Shown in pieces: positions 33,273 through 44,460 of a stretch of DNA of 64,000 bases. The translations under genes were made by a program, and so were the position numbers. Under the pieces are notes generated by a model. The model saw nothing but the letters and a program-made list of their open reading frames with translations. It made no database searches and had not been told where the DNA came from. This DNA is from AC-32 sp963716865. Its GTDB lineage: Bacteria; Actinomycetota; Thermoleophilia; Gaiellales; Gaiellaceae. The first letter of the stretch is position 1. Every line of letters begins with the position of its first letter. The DNA lies in the NCBI GenBank assembly GCA_963716865.1, contig CAVQUF010000003.1, forward strand, positions 558,001-622,000, in the 5' to 3' direction.

Positions 33273-33371
33273 CCGATTGCACTCATGTCTAGACGCCGCA
33301 GTGCAGACCGCCTTCGAGGGTGGCACACGCGCTCTGCGGCCGCAAGGCTCGCTGATACGATCTTTACAACC

Positions 33372-34673
33372 GTGAAAGGGCCGTATCTGCGGGCATTTCT
33401 CGCCTCCGTGGCCGTTGCTCTCGCCGTTCCGGCGCTCGCAGTCGCCTCATCCTCCTCGAAGCCGCGCGTGCTCCTGATCGACTTCCCGACGGAGGTCAAT
33501 CCGGTCACGGCGAGCTACCTCGACCACCAGCTCGACCGGGCCTCGAACAAGGGCTACAACGCGGCCGTGATCCAGCTCGACACGCCCGGAGGCCTCTCGG
33601 ACTCGATGCGGACGATCGTCAAGCACGAGCTCGCCTCGAAGATCCCGGTGATCGTGTATGTCTCACCGCCGGGCTCTCGCGCCGCCTCGGCCGGGGTCTG
33701 GATCACGGAGGCCGCGGATGTCGCGGCCATGGCGCCGCAGACCAACATCGGCTCGTCCACGCCGATCGACAGCAGCGGCCAGAACCTCGGCTCCGACCTC
33801 AGGCGCAAGGTGATCAACGACGCGGTCGCCTCGCTCGAGAGCCTGATGCGCTACCACCACCGCAACGCTGCGTGGGCGGAGAAGGCCGTCCGCGAAGCCG
33901 CGAACGTGGACGACCAGACCGCGAAGAAGATCAACGTCGTGGACGTGCTGGCGCCGACGCTGCCGGCTCTTCTGAACAAGATCGACGGGCACACGACCGT
34001 CGGCAAGAACCTGACGCTGCACACGGCGAACGCGCAGATCGACGAGGTCCACCCGGGCTTCTTCACACGCCTGCTGAACACGCTGATCGACCCCAACATC
34101 CTGCCGCTCCTGTTCCTGGCCGGCCTAGCCGGGATCGGCTTCGAGATCTTCCACCCGGGAGTCGTGCTGCCGGGCGCGCTCGGCGCGGTCGCGCTGCTGA
34201 CGGCGCTGTTCGGGTTCGCCGTGCTGCCGATCAGCTGGGCCGGCCTGGGGCTGATCCTGCTCGGCGTCGCGCTCCTGATCATCGACGCGCACGTCGTGAG
34301 CCACGGCGCACTCACGATCTCGGGGCTGATCAGCCTCGTGGTCGGCTGCCTGATGCTCTTCCACAACGCGCCGGCGCCGTACAACAACACGAACGCGCCG
34401 CTCATCATCGCCTTCGCTCTGGGGCTGGGCATCCTGTGGGCGTTCGCGATCACGAAGGCCGTCCAGGTGCGGCGCAGCCCGGTGCGGGTCGGCCCGCACA
34501 TGATCGTCGGCGAGGTCGGCGAGGCCAAGCGCGACGACCTCGTCTTCGTCAACGGCGAGCTCTGGCGCGCGCGCTCGGCCGACGGCGAGCCGCTGCGGCC
34601 GGGCCAGTCGGTTCGCGTCTCGGGGGTCGACCCCGAGCTGTTGCTGGAGGTGGTGCACGTTGTCCCGGAGTAG
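33372..34673 (+). CDS. NfeD-family membrane serine protease
   Basis: Long NfeD protein of 433 residues. After a signal peptide (AFLASVAVALAVPALAVA) comes a ClpP/crotonase-like protease domain with QLDTPGGLSDSMRTIV and VYVSPPGSRAASAGVWI, which includes the expected catalytic serine. Membrane helices follow (ILPLLFLAGLAGIGFEIFHPG to LGLGILWAFAITKAV), then a C-terminal OB fold (MIVGEVGEAKRDDLVFVNGELW). Long NfeD proteases are typically encoded next to an SPFH slipin that they cleave or regulate, and that is the case here, 12 bp downstream. The GTG at 33372 gives the correct signal peptide. Confidence 0.9.
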   Translation: MKGPYLRAFLASVAVALAVPALAVASSSSKPRVLLIDFPTEVNPVTASYLDHQLDRASNKGYNAAVIQLDTPGGLSDSMRTIVKHELASKIPVIVYVSPPGSRAASAGVWITEAADVAAMAPQTNIGSSTPIDSSGQNLGSDLRRKVINDAVASLESLMRYHHRNAAWAEKAVREAANVDDQTAKKINVVDVLAPTLPALLNKIDGHTTVGKNLTLHTANAQIDEVHPGFFTRLLNTLIDPNILPLLFLAGLAGIGFEIFHPGVVLPGALGAVALLTALFGFAVLPISWAGLGLILLGVALLIIDAHVVSHGALTISGLISLVVGCLMLFHNAPAPYNNTNAPLIIAFALGLGILWAFAITKAVQVRRSPVRVGPHMIVGEVGEAKRDDLVFVNGELWRARSADGEPLRPGQSVRVSGVDPELLLEVVHVVPE

Positions 34674-34685
34674 GATCCTGGTGCA

Positions 34686-35453
34686 ATGACGGCGGCACTG
34701 ATCATCTTCGGAATCGTCCTGCTGATCGTGCTCCTGTTCGTGATCGGAGCGCTCAAGGTCGCGCGGGAGTACGAGCGCGGGATCATCTTCCGCCTCGGCC
34801 GCCTGCTGCCCCAGCCCAAGGGGCCGGGCCTCTTCATCCTCATCCCGATCGTCGACCGGATGGTCAAGGTCGACCTGCGCACGATCACGCTCAACGTCCC
34901 GCCCCAGGACGTGATCACGAAGGACAACGTCCCGGTGCGCGTGAACGCGGTCGCCTACTTCCGGATCGTGGGCCCCTCGGACGCGGTCGTGCAGGTCGAG
35001 AACTACATGGTCGCGACCTCGCAGATCGCCCAGACGACCCTGCGCTCGGTGCTCGGCCAGCACCTGCTCGACGAGCTCCTCTCCGAGCGCGACAAGATCA
35101 ACGCGATCCTGCAGGAGATCATCGACCAGGCGACCTCGCCCTGGGGCATCAAGGTCTCGATCGTCGAGATCAAGGACGTCGAGATTCCCTCCAGCATGCA
35201 GCGCGCGATGGCCCGGCAGGCCGAGGCCGAGCGCGAGCGGCGCGCGAAGATCATCAGCTCGGAGGGCGAGTTCCAGGCGGCCGAGCGGCTGAAGGACGCC
35301 GCGCTCGTGCTCGAGGAGCACCCGGTGTCGATCCAGCTCCGCTACCTGCAGACGCTGATCGAGATCAGCGGCTCTGCGTCGACCACGATCGTCTTCCCGG
35401 CCCCGATCGACCTCTTCGAGCTGTTCATGAGGCACGACAAGAAAGACTCCTGA
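34686..35453 (+). CDS. Slipin / SPFH-domain membrane scaffold protein
   Basis: Stomatin-like protein of 255 residues anchored by one N-terminal helix (AALIIFGIVLLIVLLFVIGAL). The SPFH domain contains REYERGIIFRLGRLL, GPGLFILIPIVDRMVKVDLRT and VPPQDVITKDNVPVRVNAVAYFR. The coiled-coil part reads MARQAEAERERRAKIISSEGEFQAAERL. Slipins form membrane microdomain oligomers and pair with NfeD. The ATG lies 12 bp after nfeD. Its stop overlaps the CTG start of the next gene. Confidence 0.92.
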   Translation: MTAALIIFGIVLLIVLLFVIGALKVAREYERGIIFRLGRLLPQPKGPGLFILIPIVDRMVKVDLRTITLNVPPQDVITKDNVPVRVNAVAYFRIVGPSDAVVQVENYMVATSQIAQTTLRSVLGQHLLDELLSERDKINAILQEIIDQATSPWGIKVSIVEIKDVEIPSSMQRAMARQAEAERERRAKIISSEGEFQAAERLKDAALVLEEHPVSIQLRYLQTLIEISGSASTTIVFPAPIDLFELFMRHDKKDS

Positions 35454-36322
35454 GCGAGCTGCGGGTCGACCCGCTCTCCGGGCGGACGGTCGCAGTGGCG
35501 CCCGACCGATCACAGCGCCCCGGTGCGCCGACCGTCACCCTCGAGCAAGAGACGCCCGAGGAGCTCGAGAGCTGCCCCTTTTGCGAGGGACGCGAGGAGC
35601 GCACGCCGCCCGAGGTCTTCGCCCTGCCCGCAGAGGGGCGCGAGCCGGACACGCCGGGCTGGTCGGTCCGGGTCGTGCCGAACAGGTTCCCGGCCTTCGA
35701 GCAGCAGGAGGTCGTCGTGCACGCGCCGGAGCACGTCCGCTCGATTGCCGACCTCGGCTCGGAGCAGCTCGGGCTCGTCGCGGAGGCGTGGCAGGCCCGG
35801 GCAGCGGCCATGCGCGCAGCCGGCTTCCCGTACGTCTTCGCCGGGGTCAACGAGGGGAGAGCCGCGGGCTCGAGCCTCCCGCACTCGCACTCGCAGCTGG
35901 TCGGCTTTCGCGAACAGCCGCCTGTGCCTGCGGCCGAGCTCTCCGGTCCGGGCTGCCGGGTCTGCGAGTACCTGGCCTGGGAGAGAGGAGAGCGGGCGCG
36001 CGTCGTCGTCGAGCGGGAGGGGCTGGTGCTCTTCTGCCCGTACGCGGGGCGAGCTCCCTACGAATGTCTCGTCGCGCCGCTCGACCACGAGCACGAGGGG
36101 TTCGCGAGCGACCGCCTCGGGGCGGCGCTCGACCTCGCGGGCGAGACCCTCCGGCGCCTCGGCCCGGTGCCTGCCAACCTCTGGCTGCACCCGGACGGCC
36201 ACTGGCATCTCGAGCTCGTTCCACGCCTGACCGTCTTCGCCTCGCTCGAGCTCGCGACCGGGCACCACGTCAACCCGCTCCCGCCGGAGCAGGCGGCGGC
36301 AGCGCTACGCGAAGACGGCTAG
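35450..36322 (+). CDS. GalT-like HIT-superfamily uridylyltransferase, CTG start
   Basis: Homologue of galactose-1-phosphate uridylyltransferase, about 290 residues. The N-terminus reads LSELRVDPLSGRTVAVAPDR, matching the family's MSELRxDPLTG opening, followed by the zinc-type CPFCEGRE. The catalytic site is the HxHxQ motif in SLPHSHSQLVG, with supporting histidines in HPDGHWHLELVPR. No ATG, GTG or TTG is in frame nearby. CTG at 35450 overlaps the slipin TGA (CTGA), exactly where methionine is expected. Substrate unproven; many such proteins in actinobacteria are not in gal operons. Confidence 0.82.
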   Translation: MSELRVDPLSGRTVAVAPDRSQRPGAPTVTLEQETPEELESCPFCEGREERTPPEVFALPAEGREPDTPGWSVRVVPNRFPAFEQQEVVVHAPEHVRSIADLGSEQLGLVAEAWQARAAAMRAAGFPYVFAGVNEGRAAGSSLPHSHSQLVGFREQPPVPAAELSGPGCRVCEYLAWERGERARVVVEREGLVLFCPYAGRAPYECLVAPLDHEHEGFASDRLGAALDLAGETLRRLGPVPANLWLHPDGHWHLELVPRLTVFASLELATGHHVNPLPPEQAAAALREDG

Positions 36323-36612
36323 CCGGCTCTCGCCTGGGCGGCGCGGAAGGTGCGGGCGGCCTCGATCGCCGCACCGAGGTTGAGGCCCTTGTCCTTGGCC
36401 TGCTTGATCAGCATGACCGTCTCGAGCGCGTCCATGTCGTAGATGCGCTGCTTTCTTCCCTTGGTCGGGATGTGGGCCTTGTTCGTCCAGTAGTCGAGCT
36501 GCATCTTCGAGATTCCGGCGATCCGACAGACCTGGCCGAGGTAGAGCTCGAGCTTGTCCAGATGCTCCGAGATATCGACCGGCTCGAGGAACTCGGCTGC
36601 GGTCTGGTACAC
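36319..36612 (-). CDS. MerR-type winged-helix regulator
   Basis: Short DNA-binding protein of 97 residues with a MerR HTH: YLGQVCRIAGISKMQLDYWTNKAHIP, then RKQRIYDMDALETVMLIKQAKDKGLNLGAAIEAAR. Typical MerR proteins add a C-terminal effector domain, which is missing here. It resembles HspR-like or structural MerR proteins that sense through dimerisation or partners. It lies downstream of gyrA on the same strand but has its own clear promoter. Its stop shares CTAG with the convergent GalT-like gene. Target unknown. Confidence 0.8.
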   Translation of the reverse strand: MYQTAAEFLEPVDISEHLDKLELYLGQVCRIAGISKMQLDYWTNKAHIPTKGRKQRIYDMDALETVMLIKQAKDKGLNLGAAIEAARTFRAAQARAG

Positions 36613-36653
36613 GTGGGTCCACCTCCCCCGCGAATGCGCCGCCTACGTTGAAA

Positions 36654-36682
36654 GTTATATCGCTGTTCGTCGAATTCGTGAA
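36654..36682 (-). promoter_or_regulatory. Promoter of MerR gene
   Basis: On the minus strand a -35 TTCACG and a -10 TATAAC are separated by exactly 17 nt, in an AT-rich stretch rare in this window. It lies 41 nt upstream of the ATG. Confidence 0.6.
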
Positions 36683-36706
36683 GCTGGAGCGGCTTTCGCG
36701 CGGAGG

Positions 36707-39242
<2,536 letters not shown>

Positions 39243-39250
<8 letters not shown>

Positions 39251-41636
39251 CCAGGTTCTTTACTTCGAGTGCGTTTTGCTCGATGAAGGCGCGGCGGGGC
39301 TCGACCTCGTCGCCCATCAGGCGTGAGAACCACAGGTCGGCCGCGGCCGCGTCCTCGACGTCCACGCGGACGATCATCCGCTCGGCCGGGTCCATGGTCG
39401 TCTTCCAGAGCTCGGGCGCGTTCATCTCGCTCAGGCCCTTGAAGCGCGTGATCTGGATCCCGGTCTTGGCGAGGGCCAGCGCCGCCTCGCGCAGCGCCTC
39501 GAACGTGAGCGCGTACTCCGACTCCTTGCCGAGGGTCACCGTGAAGGGCGGCAGCCCGCCGACGATCTCGGTCAACCGAGCGTGTGACTTGCGCACGTGG
39601 TCGTAGATGGGCGAGCCGAGCAGCTCACCTGGCACGACCACGTTCATCGTCGCGTTCGTGCCGAGCTCGACGACCTGGACGAGCAACGAGTCGCCGTCGG
39701 CGGTCGCCTCGAGGCCGAAGCCGTTCCGGTCTGCCTCCGCGATCGCCTTCGCGGCCTGGTCGGCCGAGGCCGCCGGGGTCTCGACCAACCCGTGCAGGAG
39801 GACGAAGTCGGACGCCTGCGGCCCGAAGTCCGCGCGCAGGCGCGCGATCCAACCGAGGTACTCGCTGAGCGCGCTCGCAAAGCGGCGGTAGCGGTGCTCG
39901 GTCAGCTTGATCTGCGTCCCGTCGCGCGCAGTGATCTCGAGCGAGCCGAAGCGCTCGCGCACGAGCAGCTCCTCGAGCTGCGAGTCCTTCTCGAGGTAGT
40001 TCTGCTGATTGCCGAAGCGCGCCAGGTACAGCGGTGGGACCGCGATGAAGACGTGCCCCCGGTCGAACAGCTCCTGCATGTGCCGGTAGAGGAACGTGAG
40101 GACGAGCGTGCGGATGTGCGCGCCGTCCACGTCGGCGTCGGTCATGACGATGATCCGGTGGTACCGGAGCTTCGCAATGTCGAACTCGTCGCCGATCCCG
40201 GTTCCGATCACCTGCACGAGCAGCTGGATCTCGGTGTTCGAGAGCACCTTGTCGATGCGGTTCTTCTCCGAGTTGATGATCTTCCCGCGCAGGGGGAGGA
40301 TCGCCTGGTTGGACTTGTCGCGCGCCTCCTTGGCGGCGCCGCCCGCCGAGTTGCCCTCGACGATGAACAGCTCCGCGAGCTCCGGGTCGCGCACCTGGCA
40401 GTCGGCGAACTTCTTCGCGATCTCGCCGCCGAACGCGCCTTTGCGCCGGGTCAGGTCACGCGCCTTGCGCGCTGCCTGGCGTGCGCGGGCGGCTGCGATC
40501 GCCTTCTGGATGATCTGCTTGGCGTCGGTCGGGTTCTCCTCGAGGAACTCGGCCAGCTTCGCGTTGACTGCCTGCTCGACGAACCCCTTCACCCAGGGGT
40601 TGCCGAGCTTCGTCTTCGTCTGGCCCTCGAACTGCGGCTCCTGGAGCTTGACCGAGAGAACCGCGGCGAGCCCCTCGCGAGCGTCCTCGCCCTCGAGGTT
40701 GTCCTCCTTCTCCTTCAGCAGCCCGAGCTCGCGCGCGAAGCGGTTGATCGTGCGCGTCAGCGCAGCGTTGAAGCCGGAGAGGTGCGAGCCGCCCTCGTGC
40801 GTGTTGATGTTGTTGGCAAACGTGTAGAGCGAGTCCTGGTACGAGGAGTTCCACTGCATCGCGACCTCGACCGTCCCCTGCTCGCCCTCGCTCGAGAAGT
40901 ATGCGATCTGCTTGTGCACCGGGTCCTTGGCCGAGTTGACGTGCAGCACGAAGTCCTTGATGCCGCCCTCGTAGAAGAACTCGGCGCTCTCTCCGCCGGC
41001 CCGCTCGTCCTTCAGGATGATCCGCAGGCCACGGGTCAGGAACGCGGTCTCACGCAGGCGCTGACTCAGCGTCTCGTACGACCACTCGACCTCCTCGAAG
41101 ATCTCCTCGCCGTCCGCGAGGAACGTGATCGTCGTGCCGGTCTCCTTCGACGTGCCGCCCTCCTCGAGCTCGGAGGTCGGCTCGCCGCGCGCGAACGACT
41201 GGCGGTAGACCTTGCCGTTGCGCCTCACCTCGGCGATCAGCCACTCCGAGAGCGCGTTGACGACCGAGATGCCGACACCGTGCAGGCCGCCCGAGACCTT
41301 GTAGGCCGCCTCCTCGCCGCCGAACTTGCCGCCGGCGTGGAGCTTCGTGAGGACGACCGTGAGCGCCGACGCGCCCTGGTCGGCCATCTCGTCCACGGGG
41401 ATCCCCGAGCCGTTGTCGCTCACCGTCACGGAGTTGTCCGGGTGGATGGTCAGCTCGATCGTGTCGGCCCGCCCCGCGAGGGCCTCGTCGACGGCGTTGT
41501 CGACCACCTCGAACACGAGCTGATGCAGCCCGCGGATGCCCGTCGAGCCGATGTACATGCCCGGGCGCAAACGGACCGGCTCGAGGCCCTCGAGAACGGA
41601 GATGTCCTTGGCGGTATAGGAATCTTTAGTCGTCAT
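39243..41636 (-). CDS. gyrB: DNA gyrase subunit B, with insertion in the C-terminal half
   Basis: ATPase subunit of 797 residues. N-terminal GHKL ATPase: PVRLRPGMYIGSTGIRGLHQL, DNAVDEALAG, VSDNGSGIP and VSGGLHGVGISVVNALS. TOPRIM: FIVEGNSAGGAAKEARDK with PLRGKIINSEKNR and MTDADVDGAHIRTL. Residues about 559-730 form an insertion between the TOPRIM half and RFKGLSEMNAPELWKTTMDP. A comparable block is known from Gram-negative GyrB but is absent from Bacillus and mycobacteria. The ATG is preceded by an AGGGA ribosome-binding site. Confidence 0.95.
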
Positions 41637-41679
41637 AAAATCCCTGCAAGTAGCACATTTTTCGGTTACTCGTACTCTA

Positions 41680-42141
41680 TCAGATCGAGCGGCCGGAACC
41701 GGCCCGCGCGAGGCTTGCGCGCGCAGCTTTTTCCACTGTTTTGCGAAGTTCTTCCGAGCCGATGCCGGCTGCCCACGAGCGTGCTTCTCGGACCTGCTCC
41801 AGCGTCGGCTCGGCCAGGGGCTCGCGAGGCGTCGCCGAGACCGCCGGGGCCGGTTCCGGGAGGGGTCCCGGAGCGAACTTCAGCCGGCCCGGCGCGGACG
41901 CTCCAAGGGCCTTCCTGAGGCGCGGCAGGATCTCGCTTTCGAGGTGGCCGAGCTCGAACGCCCAGGCCGACGAGCTCGTCGCGACGTGCAGCGTCCCGTC
42001 GCGGGCGAGCCGAGCGGGCCACGCGTTCGCGGACACCTGCTCGCCGACCGCGGTCGGCCAGGCGGACACCAGGTCGGCCATCGCGCCGGTCGTCCCGAAG
42101 CGCCCCAGCTCGCGCCGGACGGCTTCCCCGATCCGCTCCAT
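41680..42141 (-). CDS. DUF721 / DciA-family protein
   Basis: Protein of 153 residues with an N-terminal DUF721 domain: RELGRFGTTGAMADLVSAWPTAVGEQVSANAWPARL, then GTLHVATSSSAWAFELGHLESEILPRL. DciA proteins with this domain load or assist the replicative helicase in bacteria lacking DnaC/DnaI, and in actinobacteria the gene usually sits between recF and gyrB, as here. The C-terminal 60 residues are proline-rich and variable. It abuts recF (shared base at 42141) and is followed by a 43-bp gap before gyrB. Confidence 0.82.
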   Translation of the reverse strand: MERIGEAVRRELGRFGTTGAMADLVSAWPTAVGEQVSANAWPARLARDGTLHVATSSSAWAFELGHLESEILPRLRKALGASAPGRLKFAPGPLPEPAPAVSATPREPLAEPTLEQVREARSWAAGIGSEELRKTVEKAARASLARAGSGRSI

Positions 42142-43217
42142 CAGGCGGACTCCGCGCGGCTCACGCCGTCCCGTCCCTGCGTGACCTCTATCGTCTGCGC
42201 CGGTTCGATCGGGAGCGCGTTTCGGCTAGCGCTCGTCACGAGCGCCTGGCCCGAGACGCGCAGCCGCTCGGCGAGGATCCGCCGCCGGCCGGGATCGAGC
42301 TCCGAGAGCACGTCGTCGAGCAGGAGCAGCGGCAGCACGCCGCGCTGCTCGGCAAGCAGTTCCGCCTCGCCCAGGAGCAGCGCGAGCACCGCCAGGCGCT
42401 GCTCTCCCTGTGAGCCGAACGCGCGCAGGTCGCGGTCTCCGGAAAGCACTCCGACGTCGTCGAGGTGCGGGCCCAGGCCGGTCGTGCCGCGCTCGAGGTC
42501 GCGGTCGGTCCGCGCCTCCAGCTCCTCCGCGGTCGGTGGACCGGCCGCGTAGGCGAGCTCGCCGTCCGCGAGCCCCAGCTCCTCCGCGCGTTCGCGGAAG
42601 CGGGGACGAAGCGCCGAGACCGTCTCGGCGCGCGCCTCCACGAGCGCTGTTCCGAGGCGGATCACCTGGTCGTCCCAGGGCGCAAGCGTGTCGCGAGAAG
42701 AGAGCCCGTGCGCGATCCGTCTCAGCGCGGCGTTTCGCTGCCCGACCGCCGCTCCGTACTCGGCCGGAAGGCCGGCCCGGGCGGGCGCGAGCCGTCCGAG
42801 CACCCGGTCGAAGTACGCGCGCCTGGCCGCCGGGCCTCCCTTCACGACCACCAGCCGGTCCGGAGTGAAGACGAGCGTCGCCGTCTCGCCGCGGAGGAGC
42901 TCGGCCGCCCTGAGGGGGGCGCCGTTGAGCCGGGCGCGCTTGCCCGTGCCGAGCTCGAGCGTGACCTCCAGCTCGACCGGTGCGCCGGCACGATCGCCGC
43001 GGAGCGCGACGCGCGCCGCGTCGCGCCCGAAGCGCACCAGCTGCGCGTCCGCGCGGGTTCGCGGTGAGAAGCCCTGCGTTCCCACGTGCAGCGACTCGAG
43101 CAGGTTCGTCTTCCCCGCCCCGTTCGGGCCGGTCACCAGCACGAGCCCCGGCGCCAGCCCCAAATCGAGCCCGGCGTAGGAGCGGAAGTCCCGGAGCGAG
43201 ACGGTGCTGACGATCAG
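42141..43217 (-). CDS. recF: Recombination and replication-repair protein RecF, CTG start
   Basis: SMC-like ATPase of 358 residues that helps RecOR load RecA at gaps. The N-terminus reads LIVSTVSLRDFRSYAGLDLG, followed by the Walker A GPNGAGKT (residues 30-37). The signature region is AFGSQGEQRLAVLALLLGEAELL, and Walker B is LPLLLLDDVLSELDPGRR. An ATG at 43163 would remove the first strand and the DFRSY motif. An in-frame TAA (43220-43218) lies immediately before CTG at 43217, which leaves CTG as the only start that preserves the domain. No clear ribosome-binding site precedes it. Confidence 0.9.
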   Translation of the reverse strand: MIVSTVSLRDFRSYAGLDLGLAPGLVLVTGPNGAGKTNLLESLHVGTQGFSPRTRADAQLVRFGRDAARVALRGDRAGAPVELEVTLELGTGKRARLNGAPLRAAELLRGETATLVFTPDRLVVVKGGPAARRAYFDRVLGRLAPARAGLPAEYGAAVGQRNAALRRIAHGLSSRDTLAPWDDQVIRLGTALVEARAETVSALRPRFRERAEELGLADGELAYAAGPPTAEELEARTDRDLERGTTGLGPHLDDVGVLSGDRDLRAFGSQGEQRLAVLALLLGEAELLAEQRGVLPLLLLDDVLSELDPGRRRILAERLRVSGQALVTSASRNALPIEPAQTIEVTQGRDGVSRAESA

Positions 43218-43232
43218 TTACCCGGCCACTGA

Positions 43233-43304
43233 GGCACCGCTTGCGGTGCCGCCCTGAGGACGGTCGGGCCATGCCCGGCCGCCCGTCTGAAACGACCGGT
43301 CGGT
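43233..43304 (+). repeat. Structured two-hairpin element, copy B
   Basis: Hairpin I is GGCACCGC, loop TT, GCGGTGCC (perfect). The linker is GCCCTGA. Hairpin II is GGACGGTCGGGC, loop CAT, GCCCGGCCGCCC (one mismatch, one G-T). The 20-nt tail begins GTCTGAAACGACCGGTCG. It fills the gap between dnaN and recF, which are on the minus strand, so relative to those genes it is inverted. Confidence 0.75.
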
Positions 43305-43320
43305 GCCGTAGGCCACACGC

Positions 43321-44460
43321 CTATCCCGCCAGACGAATCGGCATGATCAGGTACAGGAAGTCGTCGCTCTCGCCCTCGAGTACCGCCGGGCGCAGCGGGC
43401 TGATCAGCTTCAGGCGCACCTGGTCGCCCGCGATCGACTCGACGCCGTCACGAAGGAACTCCGCGTTGAAGCCGATCTCGAGCGGATCGCCGCTGAACGC
43501 GGCCGGAAGCGACTCATGCGCCTCGCCCACGTCCTGCGTCTGCGCGGAGATCGTCAGCTCGCCGTCGGCGAACCGGAGCCGCAGCGGCGAGTTTCGCTGG
43601 GCCATGACCGACACGCGCCGTACGACCTCCAGAAGCTCGTCCCGTCCCAGGGACACCTCGTACTCGTACGCATCCGGGACGAGCTGCTTGTAGTTCGGGA
43701 ACTGCCCGTCGATCCGCCGGGTCGTGAGCCACGCGTCCCCGGTCCCGAACACGACCTGGTTCTCGTGCACTCCGAGCGCCAGCTTCTCGCCTTCCGGAGC
43801 GATACGCACGAGCTCGGCGAGCGCCCTGGCCGGCACGATCGCCTCGAGCTCCGGCACCGCCCCTTCCAGGGCCGTCTCCTTGACCGAGAGACGGTAGGAG
43901 TCGGTCGCCGCCATGACCAGCTTCCCCGGCTCGAAGTGCACCAGCACGCCCGTCAGCACCGGCCGCGACTCGTCGCGCGAGGCCGAGCGGCTCACCCGTG
44001 CGACGGTCTCGAGCAATGTGTGGCGATCAACCTCGTGCAGCTCGATCCCCTCGGTCTCGGGCAGCCGCGGGAAGTCCTCGGCGTTGTACGTGTGCAGCCG
44101 GTAGCTCGCCGACCCGCAGCGGATCTCGCACACCGCCTCCTCGAGCTTGTGCTCGACTGTTACCTCCGCCTCGGGGAGCAGGCGTGCGAGCTCGAGCAGC
44201 AGCCGGCCCGGAACGACCACGGCGCCTTCTGCCTCGATCTTCGCGTCGAGCGCGGTCCGGAGCGAGACCTCCATGTCCGTCGCGGCCAGGCGCAGCCGTC
44301 CCTGCTCCGCCTCGAGCAGGATCCCCGCCAGGATCTGAACCGAGCTTCGCGTAGAGACGCCGCGGGAGACGAGGCCGAGCGCCTGCAGCAGCTCGTCCCT
44401 CGAGCAGGTCGCCTTAAGTGTCCCCTGGGCGGTCACGGCTTCTGCTTCTGCTTCGATCAT
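43321..44460 (-). CDS. dnaN: DNA polymerase III beta subunit (sliding clamp)
   Basis: Processivity clamp of 379 residues with three clamp domains. Recognisable stretches are TLKATCSRDELLQALGLVSRGVSTRSSVQILAGILLEAEQG at the start, VVVPGRLLLELARLLP, FPRLPETEGI, ESRPVLTGVLVHFEPGKLVMAATDSYRLSVKE, and the C-terminal DDFLYLIMPIRLAG. The ATG has an AAGGA ribosome-binding site in the dnaA-dnaN gap. It is the second gene of the dnaA-dnaN-recF order typical of origin regions. Confidence 0.95.
   Translation of the reverse strand: MIEAEAEAVTAQGTLKATCSRDELLQALGLVSRGVSTRSSVQILAGILLEAEQGRLRLAATDMEVSLRTALDAKIEAEGAVVVPGRLLLELARLLPEAEVTVEHKLEEAVCEIRCGSASYRLHTYNAEDFPRLPETEGIELHEVDRHTLLETVARVSRSASRDESRPVLTGVLVHFEPGKLVMAATDSYRLSVKETALEGAVPELEAIVPARALAELVRIAPEGEKLALGVHENQVVFGTGDAWLTTRRIDGQFPNYKQLVPDAYEYEVSLGRDELLEVVRRVSVMAQRNSPLRLRFADGELTISAQTQDVGEAHESLPAAFSGDPLEIGFNAEFLRDGVESIAGDQVRLKLISPLRPAVLEGESDDFLYLIMPIRLAG

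Noticed and set aside
31202..33292. Plus-strand frame of 696 codons opposite the amidase
   Set aside because: Antisense shadow of a gene with clear PGRP motifs; no signal peptide or motif of its own.
33285..33371. Upstream extension of nfeD to 33285
   Set aside because: The added residues are polar and arginine-rich and would bury the signal peptide that starts at 33372.
36305..36622. Second minus-strand frame of 105 codons overlapping the MerR gene
   Set aside because: Same strand, other frame; it lacks any motif while the overlapping frame has a clear MerR helix-turn-helix.
39597..41918. Long plus-strand open frame of 773 codons
   Set aside because: It is antisense to gyrB and shows only the Arg/Asp/Leu/Val-rich composition produced by reading a GC-rich gene backwards; no family motif.
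43233..43250. GGCACCGC/GCGGTGCC hairpin as a simple terminator of dnaN
   Set aside because: No T run follows on either strand, and the hairpin belongs to a larger repeated element found at two other places.
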